From assembly GCA_021396245.1 (NCBI GenBank), contig WNYE01000010.1, forward strand, positions 372,001 to 436,000: a stretch of 64,000 nt of DNA, written 5' to 3'. Each line of letters starts with the position of its first letter. Within the stretch, counting starts at the first letter, position 1. The notes beneath the pieces are model-generated. The model did no database searches. It was not told the origin of the DNA and saw only the letters and a list, made by a program, of their open reading frames with translations. The position numbers and the translations under genes were made by a program. Source of the stretch: Sporothrix humicola. Lineage: Eukaryota; Ascomycota; Sordariomycetes; Ophiostomatales; Ophiostomataceae. Shown piece after piece: positions 1-9,919 of this stretch.

Positions 1-983
1 CATATTGTTGTTTCCTCACATATGCCCCTTCTTACACAGGAAAGGGGCGGTGGCTTCTTTTTATCGTTCCTTCGGTTTCTTTTGACCCTTTCTTTTTTTT
101 TTTTTTTGTCTTCTGCTGGTGACACACTTGCAGCGCCGGCTTCGGCTTAAGAAAGGGGAAAGAAGAACCAACAAAAGCATTGCAACGGCACCAAAAGAGA
201 CCAAAGAAACCAATATGAGGGGATGACTCGTTCCTGAACTTGGCCGCGTGATCGGTCGATCGTATGAGTTGAGTGGTGGGCTGCCGCTGCAGGAAAGGGC
301 GGGGAAACACAGCCAAAATGGCAACCACATGCACGACAGGGACAGGGACAGGGCCGCGCTTGCCACTTTCCTGCCGACATGTTGAACGACTTACGTTGAT
401 CATGGCTTGTAGCTGCCAATTGTGGTCAATGTCTCATGCTTCCTTCTCCTCATATTTGTTTTTGACCTCCTTTTTACCCTTCGTGCTTTCCCTCAAACAA
501 AATTCTTCCATTGCACTTTCCATTGCCCCAACCATCGCGACTTCCATTGATCCCGTCATCGTACCTTCCCCCGCTCCATACTGCCGCCTCACCATTTCTA
601 ATCCGCCCGCACATCGCCCACACAAAAGAGCTCTTTCTTCCACCTCACTTTTCGCCCTCAAAGGAGCTTGTCTTACAATTGCAAACTACAGGCTTTCTTT
701 TTTGCCCCCTCTCTCCAATTGAACATTCCTCATCCCCAATTCCCATCCCTTCGTTGTTCTTTGCCTTCTTTTTACAAGAACCCGGCTAGCCCAAGCTACT
801 CGCTGGTGATCCACTGTCCGCGCCGCCTCAGGGCTCTTACAAAGCTCCCAGCTTCCGTCTCCGAACAACACAAGCCCGACAACATTTGCGATTAACATCT
901 GGCTAACCGCGAATTCTCATTTCTTTGGACTTGCTCTCACGGGCTGTCCATCTGATCTTGTTCTCCTTTTTCTCCAATTCTAG
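1..983 (+). other. Upstream region and pyrimidine-rich leader of the 1188-4562 gene
   Basis: No gene is supported here. A 15-base T run lies at 93-107. From about 440 to 980 the + strand is strongly C/T-rich and contains no ATG, as in many long fungal 5' leaders. A plausible splice acceptor (pyrimidine tract followed by TAG at 981-983) precedes a stretch that is open in frame with the next gene, so part of this region may be an intron and an earlier exon may lie to the left. Confidence 0.4.
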
Positions 984-1187
984 AAAAAAACGTCGCCTAC
1001 ACAGTCTATTACCTCTCCAAAAATCCGTCCACGAGCAGCCTCCTCTGCAGAGACAGCTCCTCTCCTCTCCGACCCGTCTCGATCGACCTTTGTCAACGCC
1101 AACAAACCCCTGCCTTCACCCCCGCTGCCCGGCAGCGAACAAGACGTCGGGCCCCCGGCCAAGCCTGTGCTCAAGCTCGCCCGCATC

Positions 1188-4100
1188 ATGGCGTCTCTCA
1201 CCGACGACGACATCGAGAAGCTCTTCTCCGGCGCCCCACAGTACTTTGCCCGCTCCGAGGGCCACTTTACCGGCGCGCCCCACCCCAGCGTGGCCTACCC
1301 GTGGGACGAATCGCTTGGTATCCGTGATCTGACCGACCACGTCCAGATCGAGGATGCTGCGTGGAGCAATGTCACGGCATGGCCCCATATAACACGACGG
1401 TGCAGCAGCAGCAGTGTAGCTGCCAGCATCAGCAGCATCGGTGCCGATCCGGCTGCCCCCGCTTCTTCTTCGACAGCGACAGCAGACCCCCGGAAGTCTA
1501 CAGCGTCCGTGGCCAGCAACAAGAACACAAACAACCCCAAGAAGCGCAGCCATTTCTACCCAAGATGCCGCGAACGGCCCAGCATGCTAAGTGTCCAGGG
1601 CCTCGAGAAGGGCACAGTTGGTTACGAGGCGGCTCTTGAGCTGTCCGTGTCAGACGCCCTGCAGGAGGAGCAGTTTGGTTTCGACAGCTTGGGATGCCGG
1701 CCCAATGCGGTTGTTGAGGCGCGCAAGAACCTTATGGACCCAATTGCGGCCTCAGCAGCTGAACAGGCCGCCAAAGCCGCACAGGGCGACCCGACCAATG
1801 CTCTCGACGAGAACGCCAACGGCGTCAAGTACGTTGGCGAGACACAAATCCTAGAGGAACTGATCAAGAACGGCAAACGCTATGCTGAGGGCACATTTTA
1901 TATCCCAAACCAGAGCAAAGAGTTTTACAACGAGCTCTTCAAACATATTCTGCGTGCCCCCACCAAGCGGCCACGCTCGTCGAGCGGCCATCACAAGCGC
2001 TCCAATAGCCACGGCAGCACCGGCAGCGGCAGCCTCGACGCCGACCTTATCCCCCAGATTGAAGCTCTGCTCGACGTCCTCGCGACTCCCAATGTCTGGA
2101 TCGACTTTTCGCATGTCGAGTGGCGCCTCCGTCTTGGCCAGGTGTTATGGGCCTCGTCTCCTCAGGACGAATTTGATCCGGGTGTTGGTTACGCGCCACA
2201 GGACGGCGTCAACCCGACTGGCGCTGCGACACCACCACGCCCTGCAACCTGTGACGAACGTTATACCGAGCGCTACTGGCTGCTGCTCCAGATCCTGCTA
2301 GCCACAGAGCTTCTTCTGCGCCTCGACGCCATCACGGACGGCGATGAATACGGCCTCGAATATGTCCACCCGTCCGAGGTCCATCGTTTCGAGAAAGTCG
2401 CCAACCCTTCTGTCCGGTGGTCACTGATGCTGGCGCGCGCATGGCTGGAGAACATTGACGTTGTGCGCGTCGATGAGGAGGAGGAAGAGCGTGCTAAAGC
2501 AGCGGCAGCGGCCGCGGCCGAAAAGGATCGGCTGTCAGCAACAGCAGCCACGCCCGACCGGCCCAGCAGCCGCGCCAGTAGCATCGGCGGCGGCCTTCGC
2601 AGCAAGAAGGAAGCAGGCAAGCGGCACACCCTCGGCTGGATTACGACTCTAACCAAGAAACTGTCGCTCATCGAGGGCCATCTTCACGCCAAGGCCCCCG
2701 AGAAGAAGCACGTCTACGCCATGCGTGCCAAACATGCCCCGCGCCAGTACCGTGGCGTCGCCCATTTCGCTCAGGAGCTTAAGTGGCCCAACGATCTGAT
2801 CGGCCTCATGTCGCAGCGGGCTCTCGACGCAGATCGTATCCGGGAGCCGCTCAACAACAAGCTCACAGACCCGCCTACCCCGCGGACCAGCTCGTCGACC
2901 AACTCCTCGGCACCGCACACGCACCAAAATGCTGATGGCAAGGAGAATTTGTCGTTTAGCAGACGCCTGCCTCGTCGGCGCAAGGTCGTCGCGGCCCTTC
3001 ACCCTGGTGGATGGCTCTCGAGAAGCTACCTCTCAGGCCTCATGCTGCCCGGTGACAGTCTTTGCAACTTGCTCATGTCGACCCTCCTCGAAGGCGATGA
3101 CGAAGCACTCAAAACTCTAGGCCCTATTGCACATCTGGGTGCCGGTTTTGTCTACAGTGGCAAGAGCTTCTGGAGCACCGCGTGCATTGTTGGCCGTGTC
3201 CTGTCAGCGGGCGCTGGTGCAGCTGAGTGCATGGGCTGGGTTTCATCAGATGTTCTTCCCGACAATCTTGGTGAAGGCTGGGTGAACATTGATGCCGACG
3301 ATGTGGCCGAAGACATGCGTCACATAAACCGTCATGCCCGTCTGTGGGGCAAGGTTGCCATTGAGCGCGAGTCGTCAGTCCTTGGCGACGCAGACCCAGA
3401 GATGGTTCTGCCTGCCGACTTTGTCATCCCCTACGAGGCCGTCTACAAGCAGGTTCCGCCAAAGCACACCCGCATCGATCTTCAGCGCTTCCAGCTGTAC
3501 TCGCCGCACGACCCGAACCGTCCTCCCAGAAAGGCTGGTGATGGTAGTATCGAGCCGGCTGCACGGGATCCCGAAGACGATGTCAATAGCCAGGATAGTT
3601 CCGGTGTTTCCAAGAGCCGTGAGCCGTACTCGGCCGAAGTGTCGTTTGTCATCTCCAGCGACGGCGGCCCTGGTCGTATCCTCAAGTACAACCTGGCATA
3701 CGACATTTACTTTGTCACGGCTCACCCTTGTGTGCCATCACAGCGTGTCAAGGTCGTTAAGTCGCCGTCCAGCCCGACTATCCAGCAGATTGATGTGACA
3801 GGTGACGGTGCCGCCGCTCGGTCCAGCACCATCCATACTGTGGGCCATCCGCTGCACAAGTACTACAAGTACGCCTCGATCCACCTGACGACGCTCATCG
3901 AGCACCCGACAAAGAGTCTGGAGCGGCTGCTTAAGGAGTATGCGACAACACCCAACCACCAACCGCCATCATCTCCCCCTCCAGCGTCCACAACCCACTC
4001 TTCTTCGGGATCATCACCTGCCGACAATACTGTCCTGGTCATTGACTGCATTACGGGCTTCAAGCCGCAGCCTCCCGCCCACGAGATTCCCATGTCGCCC

Positions 4101-4562
4101 GTTGTCGACCGCAAGCACAGCATGTTCAGCTTTGAAGGCGTGTCTCCCTCTGGCATCTCGTCTTTCCCGCCCCTGACAAAGGAGATCTCGCCGATTGTCG
4201 CGCTGTCGCCCGCCTCGCCAACGACACCGGCCAGCCCTCTTGCGTCACAAACGCCTCACATTGCCAGCTGCATTGCCCTGCTGCCTTCCACGCCGTCCAC
4301 ATCAATCTCGCCAGCCCCTACAACACCCACTACTACTTCAGCCGCCAACGGCACGGTCCACCCAACGGGACCGGCGGCGGCGAAGATGCATCACGAGACA
4401 CGCCGCCGGCGGTTTGGTTCGGACATGGAGATGCTTGTGCGGGCATTGTGTGCCGAGCGGGGCTGGAACGCTCTGGTCAGCCGGCGGCGGCGTGGCTGCC
4501 TGGCGTGTGCCATTCGCGAAGCCGGAGCTCTCGGCTGGCGTGTCGTGATCCGTGTCGACTAA
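1188..4562 (+). CDS. Conserved fungal protein of unknown function, about 1124 aa
   Basis: The product is a large intracellular protein of a kind I recognise from Pezizomycotina, where it is annotated only as conserved hypothetical. No catalytic motif is visible. The N-terminus contains a conserved-looking block (IEKLFSGAPQYFARSEGH), the middle has recognisable patches (IDFSHVEWRLRLGQVLW, MLARAWLENIDV, GWLSRSYLSGLMLPGDSL, GAAECMGWVSSD, LAYDIYFVTAHPCVPSQRVK), and the C-terminus ends in a compact block (RRRRFGSDMEMLVRALCAERGWNALVSRRRRGCLACAIREAGALGW). Ser/Thr/Pro-rich and poly-Ala linkers separate these blocks. The chosen start is the first ATG in the exon, in a fair context. The same frame is open and coding-like back to 984, just behind an acceptor-like TAG, so the true protein may begin in an upstream exon. 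The gene is convergent with the CREG-like gene. Confidence 0.85.
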   Translation: MASLTDDDIEKLFSGAPQYFARSEGHFTGAPHPSVAYPWDESLGIRDLTDHVQIEDAAWSNVTAWPHITRRCSSSSVAASISSIGADPAAPASSSTATADPRKSTASVASNKNTNNPKKRSHFYPRCRERPSMLSVQGLEKGTVGYEAALELSVSDALQEEQFGFDSLGCRPNAVVEARKNLMDPIAASAAEQAAKAAQGDPTNALDENANGVKYVGETQILEELIKNGKRYAEGTFYIPNQSKEFYNELFKHILRAPTKRPRSSSGHHKRSNSHGSTGSGSLDADLIPQIEALLDVLATPNVWIDFSHVEWRLRLGQVLWASSPQDEFDPGVGYAPQDGVNPTGAATPPRPATCDERYTERYWLLLQILLATELLLRLDAITDGDEYGLEYVHPSEVHRFEKVANPSVRWSLMLARAWLENIDVVRVDEEEEERAKAAAAAAAEKDRLSATAATPDRPSSRASSIGGGLRSKKEAGKRHTLGWITTLTKKLSLIEGHLHAKAPEKKHVYAMRAKHAPRQYRGVAHFAQELKWPNDLIGLMSQRALDADRIREPLNNKLTDPPTPRTSSSTNSSAPHTHQNADGKENLSFSRRLPRRRKVVAALHPGGWLSRSYLSGLMLPGDSLCNLLMSTLLEGDDEALKTLGPIAHLGAGFVYSGKSFWSTACIVGRVLSAGAGAAECMGWVSSDVLPDNLGEGWVNIDADDVAEDMRHINRHARLWGKVAIERESSVLGDADPEMVLPADFVIPYEAVYKQVPPKHTRIDLQRFQLYSPHDPNRPPRKAGDGSIEPAARDPEDDVNSQDSSGVSKSREPYSAEVSFVISSDGGPGRILKYNLAYDIYFVTAHPCVPSQRVKVVKSPSSPTIQQIDVTGDGAAARSSTIHTVGHPLHKYYKYASIHLTTLIEHPTKSLERLLKEYATTPNHQPPSSPPPASTTHSSSGSSPADNTVLVIDCITGFKPQPPAHEIPMSPVVDRKHSMFSFEGVSPSGISSFPPLTKEISPIVALSPASPTTPASPLASQTPHIASCIALLPSTPSTSISPAPTTPTTTSAANGTVHPTGPAAAKMHHETRRRRFGSDMEMLVRALCAERGWNALVSRRRRGCLACAIREAGALGWRVVIRVD

Positions 4563-4915
4563 ATGTGCGGGCATGGTATAGACGACTGCTGCTAGCTACT
4601 GTATTCTGAATTGTTCATTTCATGTGTATAATGGTTTCCTTGTCTTTTTGAGCGGTATATCCTTTCTCTTCTGTTTTCATGTCATATATTCATATCACGG
4701 CCGTATAAAAGAATACATAAATGGTTATAAAATGTCACTAATACTCCGCTGGCTTTAGCTATTTCTTAGTTACTGAGAACACTGTTTCTATTCGATAATA
4801 TGTACAAGTTGTATTCTTATTGCTATGCTGGTGGGTTGATGCTATCAATCTAAAATATACATGGGCGGCCATTCTACTCTCCATGTTGTACTCATACTCA
4901 AAATCATATTCAGAA
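4563..4915. other. AT-rich convergent 3' spacer
   Basis: This is the 3' region of the preceding gene, facing the hydrophobic extension on the other strand. It is A/T-rich, with short AATAAA-like and TATA-like strings. No gene is visible. Confidence 0.5.
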
Positions 4916-5389
4916 TCACTCTTTGACTACCGGCTCTGCATTTCCATGGTGAGGACTGCCTGGAGGACTATGGCGTCGGGGACGACGGCGCCGAGTGCCA
5001 TCCAAAATAGCACGCGCAATGCACCGGAGGACCCGGCGCAACTCGCGTGAGTGCAGTTCAAGACAGATAAAGGGCAGCAGGGACAGGACGCCGATCACGA
5101 AGCTGATGAAGATGGGCAAGAAGGGAAGCAGAGACAGCAGGGCCAGAATGACGGCAGAGATAAGCGGAAAGTAAGGCAGGAACGAAAAGAATGCTAAGAT
5201 CGCGGCCACAATGGCAGGCGCAAAGGGGATGATGGCGATGACGGCGGCGATGAAGGCGACAAATGCCGGGATAAAGGCGAGCAGAGAGAGCAATGCAATG
5301 ATGAAACTCAGCCAGTCAAGGGGAAAGCCGCCGTCGTCGCCGCCGCCGCCTGGGCCGCCGCCAGGTGGTGGATATGCCGAGATTCTCTC
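4916..5389 (-). CDS. In-frame hydrophobic extension behind the CREG-like stop codon
   Basis: Directly after the TAG of the CREG-like gene (5390-5392) the same frame stays open for 157 codons to a TGA at 4916. The translated stretch begins with a Pro/Gly linker (YPPPGGGPGGGGGDD) and a FPLDWLSF motif. It then runs about 75 residues of almost purely hydrophobic sequence made of pseudo-repeats ending in Pro-Phe (AFIPAF, AIIPFAP, SFLPYFPL, SLLPFLPIF, SLLPFICL), followed by a basic Arg/Pro tail. Codons favour G/C in the third position, as in real genes here, so it is probably translated. It has no ATG of its own before the hydrophobic block. It could be reached by stop-codon readthrough, by a spliced 87-nt in-phase intron (GTAGGA donor at the stop codon, acceptor TGAG), or as an exon of a separate gene. 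Four or five membrane-embedded segments are likely. Confidence 0.5.
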   Translation of the reverse strand, partial: ERISAYPPPGGGPGGGGDDGGFPLDWLSFIIALLSLLAFIPAFVAFIAAVIAIIPFAPAIVAAILAFFSFLPYFPLISAVILALLSLLPFLPIFISFVIGVLSLLPFICLELHSRELRRVLRCIARAILDGTRRRRPRRHSPPGSPHHGNAEPVVKE

Positions 5390-6346
5390 CTACAACTCGT
5401 AGCCCACGGCAGCAGCCTTCCAGCCCTTCTGCTCACCCGGCAGCTGGGCCTTTTCGTACTCGGCGCGCGTCACATTGCGCCACTCCTCGACGGGGATCCA
5501 GCCAATGTAGGCCCGGTCACCGAAGCCGCCAATCCAGTACACCTGGGTCACCACCAGACGAAGCCACTCGGACTGATGCACGCGGCTGCCGGGCAGCCAG
5601 TACTTGGCATCAGGGTGCGAGGCCACGAAGCAGCTGGCCACGGCCGAGTCGGGGGCATCCTGGCCGGTGATGGGCTCGAGGTAGCCGAGGAGCGAGAAGC
5701 GGGGCAGGGCGGCAACCGAGGGGGGGAAGTCCTTGGAATGGAACTTGTCATTCTCCTCCTTGCCGTCGCGGCCAAGCAGCTTCTGGATGCCGCCCATGAG
5801 CGACATGCGGGCCGGGCTCGGCGGGTGCGGCGGCTCCCACTGCAGGGCAAGGCTGACATTGGAGCCAGCACGGGCGTTCTTGAAGGTGGTGGCAATGGTG
5901 ATGGCCAGGAGCGTCGGGTTGCCGGCGTTCTCGCTGTCGCTGCCGTCCTCGTTGCCCTCCTCGCAGGCGGCCAGATACTCGGGCAGACCAACAGGGATGC
6001 CGCCCAGACCGGCAGGACGGTTCTCCCAGGAGTGGAAGCCCGGATGCGCAGAGCTGCCAACAGCAGCGTCGTGGGGGAAGACGGTAGAGATAGTACCGAA
6101 AGGAGTCAGAGACAGAATGCGGCGGGCCAGAACAGCGGACTCGTACGAGGTCGGGATGTTAAACTGAGCGTGCGAGGCCGGCGGGGTGGCATCGCTGTCA
6201 ACGTGGTGGAAGTGGTGGAAGCCGCCCTTGACGTGGCCGTTGTCGGCAAACAAATTGACCTTGTTGTCGGCGGGGACCAAAGGCGGTTCGATAACGGCGG
6301 AGGCGGCCACGCCTGAGGCCAAAACGGCAGAGGCCCAGAATTTCAT
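5390..6346 (-). CDS. Secreted CREG-like / pyridoxamine-phosphate-oxidase-fold protein
   Basis: The 318-aa protein starts with a clear signal peptide (hydrophobic residues 3-17, AASA before residue 18). The body resembles the FMN-binding split-barrel family related to CREG and pyridoxamine 5'-phosphate oxidase: ARRILSLTPFGTISTVFP near the start, RMSLMGGIQKLL and FSLLGYLEPI in the middle, and YWIGGFGDRAYIGWIPVEEW towards the end. Secreted members in this group often lack confirmed enzyme activity, so the role is unknown. There are N-glycosylation sequons (NVS, NVT). It is a single exon with ATG at 6346, behind a purine-rich stretch that is a pyrimidine-rich leader on the coding strand. Its stop TAG is followed in frame by a long hydrophobic reading frame, listed separately. 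Confidence 0.85.
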   Translation of the reverse strand: MKFWASAVLASGVAASAVIEPPLVPADNKVNLFADNGHVKGGFHHFHHVDSDATPPASHAQFNIPTSYESAVLARRILSLTPFGTISTVFPHDAAVGSSAHPGFHSWENRPAGLGGIPVGLPEYLAACEEGNEDGSDSENAGNPTLLAITIATTFKNARAGSNVSLALQWEPPHPPSPARMSLMGGIQKLLGRDGKEENDKFHSKDFPPSVAALPRFSLLGYLEPITGQDAPDSAVASCFVASHPDAKYWLPGSRVHQSEWLRLVVTQVYWIGGFGDRAYIGWIPVEEWRNVTRAEYEKAQLPGEQKGWKAAAVGYEL

Positions 6347-9300
6347 GGCGGGCAGTGTTGACAGGGAGACGCGAGAAGAGAGTAATAGGTGAGGTTAGAA
6401 GAGCCAAGGGACCTAGGTATGGCGGTAATATAGAAAATGAGCGTGAGGTTGGCGAACGAATAGGACCTGCAGAAATGAAGAGAAAAGGAAAAGGAAAAGA
6501 AAGGAGGAGAGAAGAAGAGAGAAGAAGAAAAAGAGAGAGAGAAAGGAGGAGAAGGAGTCAAGGGAGGGTGCGAGTTGGGAAGGTGGACTATGACCTTGTT
6601 ATAACATGCACGGCGCTTCTTTCCCTCAAGAGGCAGCCTTGGCAAGCCACTGATGGACGGCAGGAACGACCGAGAGAAAGAAAATAGAAAGAGTCAAAAA
6701 CGAGAAGGAGCGTCCCTTGATCGCAACAGGTTAGGAAGGGACTTGAGGAGGGAAATTGGGGCGTGGTTGTTGTTTCTTTGTATCACGAAAAAAGGTCGCC
6801 CAAAAAGAGGAGAAAAGGGAGCAAGTGCGACAGGTGAGTTGGTGCAAGTGGAGGAAGGCACAATGCAGCAATCGCGGTTTGCAGTGATTCAACTGTGGTG
6901 ACGACGAAACGCAATCGGAGAGCGGGCAGATGCGAGCGGAAAAGTCAGGCGATTGATTGATTGCCAGTGGAACAGGAGCACAGTGAGAGAATGGCTTGAA
7001 TGGCTCAAGAGTGGGTTGGGGGAAGCTTGCATGGCCTGGCGCGGGGTCCGTCTGTAGAGGCACATGGCACTATTTACTTGGCAGGTGGGACCTAGTGTCC
7101 AGCTGCCAGTCAAGCCAGTGAACCGAGCCAGAAGGCGCGGGTGGGTGGCCGACAATTGTCTTGTATTTTTTTATCTTTTTTAGCTTCACTTGTATTTTGG
7201 GCAAGCGCATGATGAAAAACAAAATAGGATGCAAGAGCAAGTGTGTGACAAACGGACAACTTCGGAAGGCGCTCAAGGCATGTTGCTCGGCTCGGTTTTT
7301 GGGGTTGCTCCTTCCTGGGGCTTGTCGACATTTGTGCCGGAGCATCGCGACCGATTTTCTTCTTCTCGTGGCCCCTTCTTGCTGTTTTTGTCTGCCAAGG
7401 TGCAGAGATTTCGAGTCTGGTGTTTTTCGTCTTTTCGTTCCTGCACTTTCTCCAGGAACGTGTCAGCGGAAAGGAAGGCGCGATACTATCCATCCGCTCG
7501 GTCATCTCTCTGATGAGGCATTTGGCTTTCGTTCTTTCTTCGTGTTTCCACACACACTCATAAGTCTCCCTTTTTTCATAATTTCTTGGAAAGAAGCCAT
7601 TCCTTCTTCGTCTGGCCGGCTTCCGTTCTTCGGTCGTCGGTCTCGCACTTTCCCATCTCTCCATCCGGCCTTCTTCAACTCACAAGCCACGCCACGAACC
7701 TGTCCAGGTTCCGTCTTACCCGATGGCGTCTCTTTCCTCTTTTCTTTTTGTCGCTTCGCTCTTGCATCATACCACCTGGGCCGCCTTTAGGCCTCCATCA
7801 GGCACACTCTTTCCAATCGTCCTTTCTCTTTTCGTCTTCTCGCGTGTTGTGAAATTTCTCTCGCTCTTGCCCGTGGCCCAGTGGGGATGGACCATGGCCA
7901 GCCCGCCAGCTCGTCTAGCTCTAGCTCGCAGCTGCCCCATAGGCCGTCTCCACCCGTTGTCTCTTGGCTGCAGGCGCATCTTATCAATCAGTGATCAGTA
8001 CAAAGGTACTTTGGCGCCGCCCAGGCCGGACAAATTGTACTGCCGGCGCCCGCTGCATCCAACATAACGATACGCGTACAGAGAGGATGGGGGCGCATAT
8101 GTTCTTTTGGGACAGATATATTTGGCTCATTATGAGCAGAGAATAATGAGGTAGTATTCGTGGCTAATATTTGGGTCTTGGAGAAGGACGCTGAAAAGTT
8201 GAAAATGGTCCCCAAATGGTCTTCAGAGCTACGGTAACATACGTTGATAACATTTACATCTTCCGAAGCGTGCCCTCGCCCAAGAAAAGTACCATGAAGT
8301 AAAAGCATGCATTAGTAACCTTATTATACTTTGCATAAGTTATATAAACCATTGTTATATATTATTTAACAGTGTCCTTCAATCTTAGGACTACCAATCA
8401 AACCCTTTTCACCATACCGCGAGCATACAACAATGTGCTCTGTATCAAAAGACGCAATATCTGCCAAGCAGGTGGCACATCTATTGCAATAAGGAGCGCA
8501 TGTCCTTCAATATTAGTAGAAATAAATATTGGTCAAATACCAGGACAAGTAGATCTGCTGTGCAACGGTTCAATATCAACCATTGAGGACTTGGTTACTT
8601 ACTTCGTTTACCGACTCTCACTACTAAGTTCTGAAGCTGTCCTCTAGCCTGATATGGGCTACTGCTGCCAGGGTTGAAGCTATTAGATGATTTGTGTGGG
8701 AAGAGAAACTATTACGGTCCAAAGACAGTGTTTTTTATTGCTATTATAAAATATGTGCATGGTTGTACTACATAATTTGACTCGCTTACAACGAGACACG
8801 AAGCAATATTTTTGTACAGATGCAGCTTCATGCTGGAAGCATGTTGCTGCCGATTTGTTAACAACGACATCGATGATTCAACCAATCGGCTCAAGAGCGC
8901 CAGTTGCAGCACAGATCAAGAGCACCAAGCTTTGCCAGGTCATAATAAGAACACACAGCCATGTACATATAAATTATCCTTACAGTAACTCACTGTTATT
9001 GTTAACCCTACTTTATATCTTGAATGAAGAATAGAAACAAGCAACAGGTGAATAGCATAGTACTGGTGACTGTCTATGCTTAGAGGCGTCAGGCTGTGTG
9101 CCATCTTTCAAAACAATTCTCAAGGTCCAGAAATTAGTTCTGTAAATAGCTGTTGAGCCTTCAACATTCTGTGAAATTATACTCAGGTTGGGAATATAAA
9201 AATAGAATAAAAAATACTTGTAAACGTTCAAATATACTGCCCATTTTCCTGTGTAAGTCGTCTGTAGACTTTCTGTAATGCCCAATCAGGAAAGCGCCAG

Positions 9301-9919
9301 TGGCCAGGCCAGCCTGAACACTGTTGCACGTGCCAGGCCACTGTAGACCATGGCCAGCACTAAGCTCACCGAAAGCTCGCATGTGGGCAGTGTGGGGTAT
9401 GCCTGGCGCAACAGGCCAATAGCAGGAGCTGCCTTGTTGACACCGACGCAATTATTCCCACCACTTTCAACCTACCACCTATCAACTCTAATTATCACCA
9501 CCACCACCTTTCTGCCAACCACCTCGCGCCCCTATCGGCAGAACGAACCACGTGTACGAAGCTGCGCTCGACCTGACAAGCGCATACGAGGCTGCACTGC
9601 ACGGCTGCGATAACGGCTGCCTATTCCGATTGATTCCAGCGATACAACTGCGACGGCGACTCGGAAACTAAAAAAGACCATCTGTCCTCCTCCTTATCCC
9701 CCTCTTCGACCGGATTGGATTGCGACGAGCTTCCATCCCATCTTGCGACACTGCGGCGCGACCAGCCATCAAGGCGAGCCTTTACCGACGAAGAAGGCCT
9801 GCGAGAAGACAGCAGATTGCACGATCGTCGTTTTCAAGAAGCTCTCGACTTTGGACCTTCGACCCCCGATCCTCGACCCCTATCATCCACCTCCGTCCAT
9901 CACCTCCCCCATCACCACC
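6347..9919. other. Divergent intergenic region between CREG-like gene and SLY1
   Basis: About 3.6 kb without a convincing gene. A purine-rich tract (about 6476-6560) and further A/G-rich sequence to 6900 form the CREG-like leader. From 7160 to 7950 the + strand is T/C-rich. About 8090-9280 is distinctly A/T-rich with short frames only. An inverted repeat (CAGTGGCC at 9298-9305 and GGCCACTG at 9336-9343) lies about 600 bases before the SLY1 start, and the last 450 bases are a C/A-rich leader. Confidence 0.5.
9298..9343. repeat. Inverted repeat upstream of SLY1
   Basis: CAGTGGCC at 9298-9305 and its reverse complement GGCCACTG at 9336-9343, separated by 30 bases that include CACGTG. The word CTGTAGAC also occurs twice, at 9262-9269 and 9341-9348. 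A regulatory role is possible. Confidence 0.6.
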
